Source of the DNA: Cruorifilaria tuberocauda
Lineage: Eukaryota; Nematoda; Chromadorea; Rhabditida; Onchocercidae
Length of the DNA: 64,000 bases
Direction: 5' to 3'
Assembly (NCBI GenBank): GCA_013365365.1
Contig: JABVXU010000134.1
Location: 62,001-126,000, forward strand
Part shown: positions 40,118-50,389 of the stretch, piece after piece
Layout: every line of letters starts with the position of its first letter
Numbering within the stretch: the stretch's first letter is position 1
Notes under the pieces: model-generated
The model's database searches: none
Told to the model about the DNA's origin: nothing
Seen by the model: the letters and a program-made list of their open reading frames with translations, nothing else
Program-made: the position numbers and the translations under genes

Positions 40118-42360
40118 TTAATCCTCCTCATCGTAGTAACGTTCCACAGATGCTGGATATTTGGATAACTCTAACTCGATTTCATTCCTTCAAAAGTGAA
40201 ATATAAAAAATAAAATAGTACTTGGTCGATGACCACGCACCATTTCGCTCATTACTAAAGAATAGTAATTGCATATTGCATCGTCAAAGAATACATTATT
40301 AAATTTCTTATGAATTAAGTAGATTTCAGTGAAAAAGTAGAACGAAAAATAGCGAAAACTGAACTGTACATTAATTTCACAGAAAATTTGATAACAAGTT
40401 TTGACACAGCTCCCAAACATTTCAAATTTAAACATTGATACTCACATTACTATCTTCAAATCATTGGAACTTACTCGCTTAAAAAATAAATTAATTGATC
40501 CGCCGTGAAGTTCTCTCCAAGCTGATCCGTTATGCGGATAAAGTTACCCACTAATATCTCATCCCGATAAATTTGTAGTGCAGGAAGAGCTTGCATTCTC
40601 TATAATACGAAACCATATGATAAGAAATGGAATTTGACACCAAGAAAAAAATATCTAAATTCCTAATTTCCTAATTCAAGTGAGACTTTCATCGACAAAT
40701 TTTAAGAAGCAAATTAGCTAAAACTGGTAGTATATTGCACGTCAATTAGATGGAGGCATAGATAAAAATAAAAACTTTGCCGTACGAAATTTTTAAATTT
40801 TTTAATGAGATGGAAATTTAGCAAATAATTTACCAAGTGATCATTTAAACTGGATGAAATCTTTCGAATTTAAATTAGTGCAGAGCACAGAATCTACGTT
40901 ACTAAATTATACTAAACATACAAACTGTGGAGACAGTCCAATCGTCGATGACAACACTTTGCCGAACTTGAAATTTGGATGACGAAGGGCAAGCGTATTG
41001 AAGACTTTATTTAATGTCAAACAACCCTCATTTTCGTCTTCGTAAATATGAATTAGAACCCATCGATCTTGACTAGATTCGATAAAATTTAGAAATTCCT
41101 CCTTGTCTGTTAATTCCTCTATCTGAAAATAGGAAGCAATCTTGATTTGATCACTTTCTAATTTCTTTGCAATAAACGAAAAAATGGATAACCAAATAGG
41201 CTGACATTTTCAATACTATCATTCCGGAAGCCATAACTAGCAAATTACCGATTCCCTTCCTCGTTTAAAGATATAAGTATATCACAAATGATACATTTAA
41301 CAGTCATGCAAATCGATATAACTCTGTATTAGGAACGAGAAAATTGCAGTAAGAGAAAGGCTTACTTTCCCTGCAGCATATAAACTGTCTTTCATTTCTA
41401 GCAATCTTTTTTTTCGAATCTCTTCTAGACTGTCATATTGTGGTATTTGTGACAAAGTACACATTTTCGCTCGAGCAACAATCTAAAGTTGCCAACATAT
41501 AAATACGTATCATCATACAGCTCTCATAAACGATAGAACATTTTATTTACAAGATATATGTAAAACGCAAACGTATATGCTCAATATACCCCAAAATCAA
41601 TTACAAATACTCTAATAGTATTTCTAATATCCCAGCCAATATTCATCGAGTTAATTAAAGTATAATTCAAGAATTTTCCAACTTATTACCACCTTGCATT
41701 GAATTTACTGCGTCAAAAAAGGTATCGATTTATTTTGCATGTGAAAATGTAGAAAAAGGTAAAGCAATCGCTCAAAGATAAAATCATACATTTTTTTATA
41801 GATCTACATTTATTTTATTTCTATGCTATTTAAATTTTTGTGATTGTCATTCACGTTATTACTAGCATGTTTCCAACTTGCGTAAATTATCGAAGTTAAC
41901 TATTAATGTTGCTTGCTCCGTGTAATTCACTGTGTAAGAAACAAAGGTTATTTCTATAATTTCATTGTAACATACTTACCTAGTAAATGATTTATGTACT
42001 ATAAAGTATGATAGGATGTTGAAAATAATCAAATATTGAGATATCAAACACTAAAAAGCATTGCCAATAATGAACAGCTAAATTTTAAAAAATGAAAAAA
42101 AATGGTTTTACCTCTTCATATTTCCTCGATTCCTCCTTCTGAAGTTCTGCCTTACGAATTCTATAATCTTCTAGTACACCTTTCGGCCCTGTATTCCATT
42201 GATTTCTTGGTGCTTGCTGATTTACTTCTATACTTTCATTATGGCATCTTTGCGAAGTACTACCAACTTCATCGACTTTCATATCATCATCATCATCATC
42301 ACTACTACTACAATAACCACCCTTACTAGGAAATAGAATTTTTTCTTCTAAATCTGCCAT
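40118..42360 (-). CDS. PDCL: Phosducin-like protein (PDCL family)
   Basis: Cochaperone that works with the CCT chaperonin to fold and assemble G-protein beta-gamma dimers in the cytosol. Exons 5' to 3': 42360-42112, 41482-41366, 41122-40922, 40599-40475, 40187-40118; all phases close, giving 253 residues (human PDCL 301). The N-terminus MADLEEKILFPSKGGYCSSS followed by six Asp matches the human start, including an acidic serine cluster that is a casein kinase 2 target there. NTGPKGVLEDYR is the family's conserved Gbeta-binding region. The C-terminal thioredoxin-like fold shows WVLIHIYEDENEGC, FKFGKVLSSTIGLSPQF, ALPALQIYRDEILVGNFIR and ITDQLGENF. The family lacks the thioredoxin CxxC motif and so does this protein. 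It is shorter than human mainly in the helical linker. TTCTTTCAG two bases before the ATG fixes the start. Confidence 0.94.
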
Positions 42361-42362
42361 AT

Positions 42363-42371
42363 CTGAAAGAA
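42363..42371 (-). promoter_or_regulatory. Spliced-leader acceptor of the PDCL gene
   Basis: TTCTTTCAG on the minus strand ends two bases upstream of the PDCL ATG at 42360. Confidence 0.65.
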
Positions 42372-43251
42372 TGATATTGATAAGTTTTTTAACAAGTGGA
42401 ATATTAGCTTTTTCCAGAATTCCGGAATAACATAGTAATTGTTAGAAATAATGAACAGGAAAACATTTTTATGAATATAGGAGTAAAGAGATCGACGAAC
42501 AAGTTAACAGCAAAAGATCAATTCACACAAACTACCGGTTGCTTCTGACAACTCCTCATGGAATGAAATGAAAACAAAGTTGCAACTCAAATATAAACCT
42601 TAAAAAGCATCGCATGCTTGAGCCATGATGACGTGTTGTTATATTAGCGGTCGGCGCGTTAGAGGTGAAGTGTTGTTGTGATCGATGACAACAGTAGCTG
42701 AGACATTATTTTGTAGGAACAAGGCCGGGATATATTTGTGGATTAAAGTTTAGTTATAGTCGATTAGCGAATGGAATAAGAAATTGAAATATAGGAAATC
42801 GATAGCGAGTAAGCAATTGGAAAATAGGAAATCGATAGCGACTGGAATAAGAGATTGAAAAATAGGGAATCGATCGCAACCGGAATAAGCAATTGAAATA
42901 TAGGGAATCGATAGCGAGTAAGCAATTGGAAAATAGGAAATCGATAGCGACTGGAATAAGCAATTGGAAAATAGGAAGTCGATAGCGATTAGCCGAGAGA
43001 CTTAACTTTTCTGCTGTGATGTTGCATGTAGGACCAGTTATCATATAGGCTATCTTTATCCGGTGACATAAGAAATTGATTATATTAGCACATGAACGTT
43101 TGTAGCAATTAATGTCGTGTAGGATGCTGATATATTTTATCTGCTTATAGCTTATTTGAAGATTCGGGTACATATGTGTTTGCGCATGATTTGCTATAAA
43201 AAAGTTTATAGTACATTGTAATTAATCGAGTGCAAACACTGGAAATCATTC
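42372..43251. other. Divergent promoter region between PDCL and UXT
   Basis: About 880 bases, head-to-head. It contains a 220-base minisatellite at 42766-42992. The minus-strand ORF at 42754-43173 with repeated YRFPIFQLL is the translation of that repeat and not a gene. Confidence 0.6.
42766..42992. repeat. Minisatellite of alternating 33- and 38-base units
   Basis: About six units, each with GGAAATCGATAGCGA or a one- or two-base variant. They alternate between GAGTAAGCAATTGGAAAATA and CTGGAATAAGAAATTGAAA contexts, giving a higher-order period of about 71 bases. The array lies about 260 bases upstream of the UXT start. Confidence 0.85.
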
Positions 43252-44447
43252 ATGATGTGAGTAAATATTTTATGAACCAATTTCGAGCACGTTTTACGTA
43301 ACATATCCTTCAATAGATCATACGTAAAATATATGTCTCAGATTTTTTTATTAGGATAGAAATCATTAAAAGCAAAATTTATAATCTTGAAACTTATATA
43401 CGGAAATAGATTGATGTTACTGCAGGCTTAAAGTGGATGAAAAAAGTAAATTATGCGAAAAGTATCGTAAATTTGCTAGCGAAACATTACAATCAGATTA
43501 TGAAGAATTGGTAAAAGCAATAAATTGCATTACGGATGAAGCGAAGGAATATGAAACTTTATTACTCTTCATTAATAAAATTAAGGTTAATTTAAAAAGA
43601 AAAAAAATCAATGGCACCGGTAGTTTTTTTATGAACTTCAGGATGAAAAAATTGTTTAAGGATTTTTCATTTAATATTTCAAATTATCATATACTTTTCG
43701 TTGCTTTCTTTAATGCTTTGGCAGGCTTTTAGATGTTGGATTCTGAGGAACCGTTGAAAACACAAATGAATATTGGTAAAAATGTCTTTTGTGAGGCTGT
43801 GATGTTAGTTTCTAGTGATTGATTTTTAACACTCATACGATTAGCTAGATTAACTTTAATGTACTTTTTTGTATTTTTTTTGGGCAATTAATAATACAAG
43901 GAAAACGATGTTTTTTAAATTGTTTTTTATAATCCGAGGTGAGTCAGCATGACTGATGAGAAACTGATGAATAGAGTATATTCGGTAAATATCGAAAAAT
44001 ATCAGATGTCGTGTTATATAACTTCTTTTCGATTTTTTCTAATCGTCGTTGCAGTGATAAATGGAATCACGTGATTGTGAAACTATTCGATGACATTTAT
44101 GCCGAATTGACTTTGGAGCGAGCAGAAGTAGGTATTTTGATTTGAGAAAATAAGCGAACTTTGGGATCATGATTTTGTAGCACAATTTTGTCTATGTAAA
44201 TTATTTCCATTTTTTAACCATGCACGTTAGATCCTCAAATTTCATTGATACAATTTTATTCCTTCTGGATTATTGCTAGAAATGTTGATTTTATTCTGTA
44301 ATTTGACACTCCTTTCTACAGGATTTTATCACGAAAAAAATTGAACTGCTAAGTGAACGTATTACCTTCTATGAACGACAAGCACATTCTATACGTGCTA
44401 GGATGCATCTAATATTAGCTTCTGTTACGGAACTGGAAAGTTTATGA
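43252..44447 (+). CDS. UXT: UXT-like alpha prefoldin
   Basis: Small helical-hairpin prefoldin of the R2TP/URI prefoldin-like complex; it also acts as a transcription cofactor in mammals. Exons: 43252-43256, 43426-43585, 43733-43803, 44055-44127, 44322-44447; 144 residues (human 157). Phases close throughout. KLCEKYRKFASETLQSDYEE matches the UXT N-terminal helix (human has KLSQYETFVNEVLQRDL). MNIGKNVFCEAVIDKW and VKLFDDIYAELTLERAEDFI match the beta-hairpin zone and ELTLAEALKFI of human. ARMHLILASVTELESL matches the last helix. The first exon has only five coding bases, ATGAT, before a perfect GTGAGT donor; the next exon has no in-frame ATG before the conserved region. A possible 3' UTR intron (donor GTATGC near 44459, acceptor TTTTGCAG near 44620) follows the stop. 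Confidence 0.86.
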
Positions 44448-45337
44448 TTTTGAAGGAGGTATGCATCTTTGCATCTTTGATTCATTGAATTTCTGCTAAA
44501 ATTTATTGCCTCTCTCAATTTTTCGATTTATTCGTCAGAGTATTATTGCGCACTTTCCTTATTGCCATCAAAAAACATTTTCATTCATATCTTTGAATCT
44601 TGACCTTTTCATTTTGCAGATTAATCAACGTAATTAGTTTCGCTTCGAAGCAATGTCTTCGACTGGGTAGTCTCAGTAAGAGATCGCTCAATAATTTCTG
44701 TTACTTGATGAAACTTCTGAAAAGTTTCGAATATCGTGATATCTCGCCTCTTCTGTTATCTGATGATGGAAATGTTGGAGTTTGCACAGTGTCTAGCATC
44801 GGTCACATATTAACTTGGAGCTTATGGATTAGCCTTAAGAATGGTTTTATCCAAAGTTTTATCTCTCGAACGATGGAAGATCTCAGTTATTTGATCATAT
44901 GTACTGATAAATTATGAATTCACCAATCATTGTTATGCACGACAGTAAACGGGTATCCGAAAATAATAATTGTTGTTATGGTCCGTTTGAAAGAAATGAA
45001 TGTAAACTAGACAAGTCAAGTGAGGCAGAGAAACATCAAATGTGAAATATTTTGCACTAAATGAGACTGTATAGGACAGTGATGTGGTACTTTATAATTG
45101 TTATTCGAAATTCGGTTTCTCTTCTTTTTGCCACAGAAATGGTGATGCAAATAAAATTGATTGTTTTTTCGGTGCAGCATTTACCAATACAGCTTTTGTT
45201 GTCATCCAAATTTCAATTTAATTTTTTTAAAATATTTCGGATTGTAAAATATTCATGAATATGATACAAATGTTTCATGGGAAATTTTTATTTGATTCAA
45301 GGGTAGAAATTAAACTTTTAGGATGGAGATTTTTTTA
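44448..45337 (+). other. UXT to CENP-X gap
   Basis: About 0.9 kb on the same strand. The ORF at 44600-44917 begins at an apparent acceptor but shows no family resemblance and may be UXT 3' UTR. No other gene was recognised. Confidence 0.45.
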
Positions 45338-45348
45338 TGTATTTGTAG
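45338..45348 (+). promoter_or_regulatory. Possible trans-splice acceptor of the CENP-X gene
   Basis: TGTATTTGTAG ends eight bases before the ATG at 45357. It would exclude an in-frame upstream Met at 45255. Confidence 0.5.
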
Positions 45349-45356
45349 CACTTATA

Positions 45357-46027
45357 ATGAAAACTCGAACAATCCCTGAAGCAACAATTCGACGATGTCT
45401 TCTCTTACGCCATCGAAATGTTGCCAATTCCTTTCCTAACGATACTGTGTATATTTTATCCAAAATTGCGAGCAGAATTGTAAAGGAAATATTATATAGG
45501 TGTTCATTTTCAATTATTTATTACATATAATTAAGTTGGAACTGTTTAACTTTGCCAATCCTAGTAATGAGTTTGCTAACAGTTCATAATGTGGCTATGT
45601 AATAGTACAATTATCTTGATTCATTCAAGAAATGCTATTGATCAATTTTAGTATACTGCTTATGAACCTCTACTTTTGTGCATACTTTTCTTTTACATGC
45701 ATTTTTTCAAAGAAAGAGAATTTAAATCAGGACATATATGAATCAAATCAAAGTATATTTTCCGTTTTGTTTGCGAATTATTTGATTTCAAGTAGCTTAA
45801 TTGGTTCTGTGTGAAGAATAGATTTATCATAAGTTATTGATTCCTAAACACTTTTTGCTTGTCTTTGAAAAGGATGAGATTTCAATTTTTGTCTAATTTT
45901 AAAATCTTTCTTCAATTATTAATTTTTCAGAAGTGCTACGAATGCCGAAGAAAATTGTTCGGAACGTGTATTGTTAGAAAATTTATATAGAATTCTGCCA
46001 CAAGCATTTCTTGATTTCAATTTGTGA
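45357..46027 (+). CDS. CENPX: CENP-X/MHF2-like histone-fold protein
   Basis: Small histone-fold protein that pairs with CENP-S/MHF1 to bind DNA at kinetochores and with FANCM at stalled forks. Two exons, 45357-45499 and 45931-46027, joined by AG/A in phase, giving 79 residues (human CENP-X 81). The start IPEATIRRCLLLRH aligns with the first helix of human CENP-X (ELVSRLLHLHF). DTVYILSKIASRIVKEILYR corresponds to the long central helix (ALQLMVELLKVFVVEA). The end LENLYRILPQAFLDF closely matches the human LEKVLPQLLLDF. The length, intron-spanning fold and C-terminal LPQxxLDF signature support the call. CENP-W or another small histone-fold protein is less likely because of that ending. It lies between UXT and EMC3 on the same strand. 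Confidence 0.8.
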
Positions 46028-46555
46028 ATTTTTGCTATTTTTCTGCTGTTTTGATAAACGAAATTTTTATAAAAGAAGTTTCTATTTTTTTTGCGTTTGA
46101 TGAATGGTTGAAACCCAATTATTTGATGCTATTTGTAAATGTGAGGGAAAAATGACATAATAGCTGGTGAATGGTTTTCATTTTTTCAGATTCTATATAG
46201 TTTAGATCGCTCTTTTTTTTTCAATGAAATGCTAAAGAAATATAACTTCATTAATCAATTGTATTCACTAGTAGCTATTTGATATGCATCACCAAACATG
46301 TGAAGCAGTGTCGGTGAGCTGGAATTGAGTCACGTAATGTTATATCTGGAGCAGAATTTTGATCTTGAGAATCTTCGGAGTGTTAAATGAAAATCATACA
46401 ATAGAATGGTACTCACATTCCGTTTTCTTGATAACTGAGGTTTTTACCTTCACAGATATTAGTTTGATGGAATACTGAGATTTCATGGCTTAAAGGTCAT
46501 CATTGAGTTCCGTAAATTAAAGCAATTTTTTTTCATCGTCAATCTTCAGACCATT
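46028..46555 (+). other. CENP-X to EMC3 gap
   Basis: About 0.53 kb, T-rich, same strand on both sides. No ORF of interest. It must hold the CENP-X 3' end and, unless the genes are co-transcribed, the EMC3 promoter. Confidence 0.45.
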
Positions 46556-46566
46556 AATTGTTATAG
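46556..46566 (+). promoter_or_regulatory. Possible trans-splice acceptor of EMC3
   Basis: AATTGTTATAG ends 22 bases before the EMC3 ATG. The retained leader would contain a three-codon upstream ORF (ATG at 46570, stop TGA at 46579-46581). Confidence 0.45.
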
Positions 46567-46588
46567 CCAATGAATAACTGATTGTGGT

Positions 46589-48323
46589 ATGACTGAATTA
46601 TTACTTGATCCGGCTATTCGAACATGGGTTTTCTTGCCGGTTATTCTGATTACATTTCTGGTTGGAGTACTACGGCATTATATAGCTTTGATATTTACGA
46701 GTAGAAAGAAGCTGGAGTTACAGCAAGTTCGAGATAGGTCATTTTTCTAATATTATATTAAATATCTATCAATTAATTTGCAATATGAGATCATTGCGGA
46801 ATTCCTTCTACTGAAAATATTAACAGTTAATTGATTACCTGAGCACCAGTTTTTTCTTTCATATTTTTGAACACTTCACTATTTTTCGTTTGCAATTTCA
46901 GCCAGTATTTGATACGTTCTCGATTATTGAGAGAAAATGGACGATTTTTGCCGAAAACATCATTTAATATGCGAAAAAACTTTTTGCTGAATGAAGAAAA
47001 TGGTTATATAACAAAAGTTGGATTTTTTTTTTGAGTTTATTATTATGCTGATAAGAAACTGGTGTTATTATATTTTTTGACAATGTATAATACCCAGATT
47101 ACCATTTAATATTGTTTGAGATGTAATTAAAATTGATAACAGTTACATTATCGTAAAAAAGTGCGAGTATGGTGGCTAATGTCTGCGGAGGCGAATGAAT
47201 CATGACTGAGGACAAGTTGTACTGGAATAAATTAATAAATATGGAGCGTAGTTATGGTTAAAACTCTCATCAGAGAAAACTAAATTAAAGGATTTTGTGG
47301 AAAGAGGAAAATTTCAGTCAAATTTTTGATATGGATATTGTATTAAATAGTTGTAGCAGCAATGTTCAGTAAGTACTTTGATTTTTTAGGGCATGCGACG
47401 ACCATCGCAGATGCAAAATCCGATGGCTGATCCAACAATGATGACGGATATGTTGAAGGTCATCTTTTATCCTGATTTTTTACTTTATATCAGCTTTTAC
47501 TTGTGGAACTAATTCAGGATATCGACTTTCTATATCATCTCCAGATGAAGCAAAATCAGCTAGAATCAAGAACAATGTCTGTTTGCATAATTTCAAGCCG
47601 ATGTATTCTGTCTAAAGTTATTGCATAAATTTGAGCGTTTTGACCATGATGTCTCGAGTATTTTACTGAATGTCTATAAAATATAATTCTTTGGAAAGTC
47701 TAATTTCTTTTCTTTTCTAAAGGGCAATTTATTCAATGTTCTACCGATGATCGTCATTGGTGGTTGGATAAACTGGACTTTCAGTGGTTTCGTTACAACT
47801 CGAGTTCCATTTCCATTAACACTGAGGTTTAAGCCAATGCTTCAAAGAGGTTGTTTGTTTCCAGAATTTATCTCTAAAAATCGTAATAGTTTTTCAGTTT
47901 AATCTCAAGTGAAACAGTACTTAGTCCTATTTTAGATTTCAAATTTGAAAAAAAAATCGATGTCTTCCTCTGATTTTTGAAACTGCGAAGTTTGAAAGTG
48001 AAGTTGAAATTTCAAGTTGCTAAAAAAGATGGTTGAGGCTAGGTTGAACTTCACCAATACTCACAAACTTTTCAGGGATTGAACTAGTATCCTTGGATGC
48101 TGCATGGGTGTCCTCTGCCTCATGGTATTTTTTGAATGTGTTTGGTCTACGAGCAATCTATACCTTGGTATTGGGTGAAGACAATGCAGCTGATCAATCT
48201 CGGATGATGGAGGAGCAGGTGAGCGGTGCAGCAATGGCAATGCCACAAGATCCGAAACAAGCCTTTAAAGCAGAGTGGGAGGCCCTCCAAATGACAACAC
48301 ATCAGTTCATATTGAATAAGTGA
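46589..48323 (+). CDS. EMC3: ER membrane complex subunit 3
   Basis: Oxa1/YidC-family core of the ER membrane complex insertase, which places tail-anchored and multipass proteins in the ER membrane. Exons: 46589-46737, 46902-47016, 47390-47458, 47723-47849, 48076-48323; all phases close, giving 235 residues (human 261). The start [20 protein letters not shown] holds the first membrane helix. A basic coiled loop follows ([19 protein letters not shown]). Then [40 protein letters not shown] and [20 protein letters not shown] are near-identical to animal EMC3. The end reads [16 protein letters not shown] and [16 protein letters not shown]. The human acidic tail after DHQWALDD is missing, so the protein stops about 25-30 residues early. 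AATAAA lies at 48529-48534. Confidence 0.96.
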
Positions 48324-50389
48324 TCATTATTGCATATACAAATAGGAAGTATAGATTTTGCAGGATGATATGAAAATGTGTTTGTTAAATTCCTCTAAAA
48401 TTTTGTTTAATTTTTATAAAGGTGAGGAAAATGAAACACTTTAACACCTGTAGAATTTCTGCAAATTTCCTAAATATCACTAAATTCGAATTCTGCTCGA
48501 GCTGCAGCTCGAAACTGAGAAGATAACAAATAAATATGACATGCAGACGTAGCAGCAATCAATTGTTATATAATTTTTTGTTCTAATTCTAATCCTTGTC
48601 GAGAATTTTCTCGAAACTAGGTTTCAATTATAAATGTTTATTTCCAATATTTATATTTTGTGAAGATTAGGGCAACATGAGAAACTAAAGGTATGATTTT
48701 CTTGTGTCTCCTTTTGGCGCGCTATTTGATACAAGACATTTATGTTACTGTTGTAATATTTCCGGTGGATTATAATGTGTATGATCCGCATGCTCTCACA
48801 CTATCTTTGCTTAATGATAAGAATAGGACGGACATTACAATCATGACTGTGTTATTATGCCATATTCTCATACATCCACATCCCATTGTATCTACTGATA
48901 AATCAGATCTCCTGATCTTAGCGAAAAACTCCTCCCCCTTAATCAAGCAAAAGAGGGCCACTGTTGGCATTTGCGGTGCGGTTATTCTCCAGGGTTTTCA
49001 TTGCTGTAAACGAATCTTCTACTGAATAAAAATATTACTTTGGTTCGTGCTAAGCTCAAAAAACTCAACTCAAATCAAGTTCAAACTTCCCAAATTCCGC
49101 AGCAATTCTTTACAATCTTTCTAAATGGAATTTTTTATCATTAGTAAAAAATTCTAGTCTGCACCAATAATGTTCGATCCCCAAATTTATAATAAGGATT
49201 TATTTAAGTTCTGCTGCACTTGTAAATACTTCTCATTATATCAGTTCAATAATCATTTATGCTCTAAATTTTATACATATTGTCGTATGCAGAACTTCAA
49301 TTCCATAAAGCTGCATTAAACTTTATCTGAGAATAATGGAAATATTATCAATATTTGAAGAGAAAAAGAGTGGTCGATATATTCATTCTAAAAGATGAAA
49401 CGACGTACACTGTTCGTGTAATCCAAACATAACATGACCCTTTCGGTACGCAATTAGGGATCATCGTACCGAACGTTTCCGGTAATCTTTATTATGGGTA
49501 GTCAAAGAAGTTGATTCGAGTAACTTTCCACATTCCAAGAGGGTTTAAAATTCTCGACAATCTGAAAATCATCGCTTCTTCAACAAGTTACAAATATTTT
49601 TTTCCGCTTTGTCGATTACGGGAATAATGAAGGAAGCTGAAAAGTCAACAGATAAAAGAACGTAAAAGTAGATAGTAGAACTGTTTTCAGCAATATTTCA
49701 TTTTGGTATTGCGGCATTCCTTCCGTTATCCCAAGCATATCAGGCGTTTTTTCTTAGTTTTTGCTTATTTGATTTTTGCTCTTCATATACATTTTCCTAA
49801 TTTTCGCTGAAAATCTGTTTTGGGTAACTGCTGAAAGTTGTACTTTCTACTGAGAGGTCGACTATTATATACATAAAAAACTTACGTGATGTTGCAGATG
49901 AGTAAGCTTCTAGGGGGTGATGTCCTTAGCAAGCGCTCAATACTTTTATTTTCATCGATATTGCTCTTTTTGATGTAAATTATAGCTTGTGAATAAAAAG
50001 CTCGATGTTTCAACGGAAAAAATGACCGCAAACCGGATTCTGCAATAATGAAACGGTATCCAACTGCCCCTACTTAATCAGACATGTATCCAGAACAGAA
50101 CGAGCTGCAAAAACAATTTAGAATCAGGAAAGTGTGCAACAGATTTTGATTGGAATATCCAGATGAAAGATACTTCATCTCAAGTGCCTTAAGAATTGTA
50201 AAGGTATGATATTTTTGTAAGCATATACAGTGATCATTGCTATAGGTTAAAACTGCAGCAAAAAAGGTAACAAGTTCAAATCTCTGACATGACTTTGTTT
50301 GTTATATTTGGTGGAACAAGGAAAACCTGCAAATCTTTGCTTGGAAAATACTCGAAGCATCCGCAGCTCAGTATTAGTATGATCCGATT
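48324..50389. other. Convergent spacer, 2 kb
   Basis: Between the EMC3 and MAIP1-like stops. Contents: a 16-bp perfect palindrome TCGAGCTGCAGCTCGA at 48497-48512, the EMC3 poly(A) signal, an unassigned 110-codon ORF at 48693-49025 and a GC-rich hairpin at 49442-49473 (arms TTCGGTACG/CGTACCGAA). No recognised gene. Confidence 0.5.
48693..49025 (+). CDS. Unassigned 110-codon ORF (doubtful)
   Basis: Single open frame starting at an ATG. Composition is less AT-driven than other stray ORFs, with a hydrophobic first 25 residues and segments such as YNVYDPHALTLSLL. I recognise no family and see no clear splice or trans-splice context beyond AACTAAAG before the ATG. It could be chance. Confidence 0.12.
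   Translation: MIFLCLLLARYLIQDIYVTVVIFPVDYNVYDPHALTLSLLNDKNRTDITIMTVLLCHILIHPHPIVSTDKSDLLILAKNSSPLIKQKRATVGICGAVILQGFHCCKRIFY

Noticed and set aside
42754..43173. 139-codon minus-strand ORF with repeated YRFPIFQLL
   Set aside because: It is the translation of the minisatellite at 42766-42992 plus flanking AT-rich sequence, with no splice or leader context.
44600..44917. 105-codon plus-strand ORF after UXT
   Set aside because: It starts inside a probable 3' UTR intron and has no recognisable domain; more likely UXT 3' UTR.
49165..49185. GTTCGATCC resembling a tRNA B box
   Set aside because: No T-arm or acceptor-stem pairing and no A box at the right distance.
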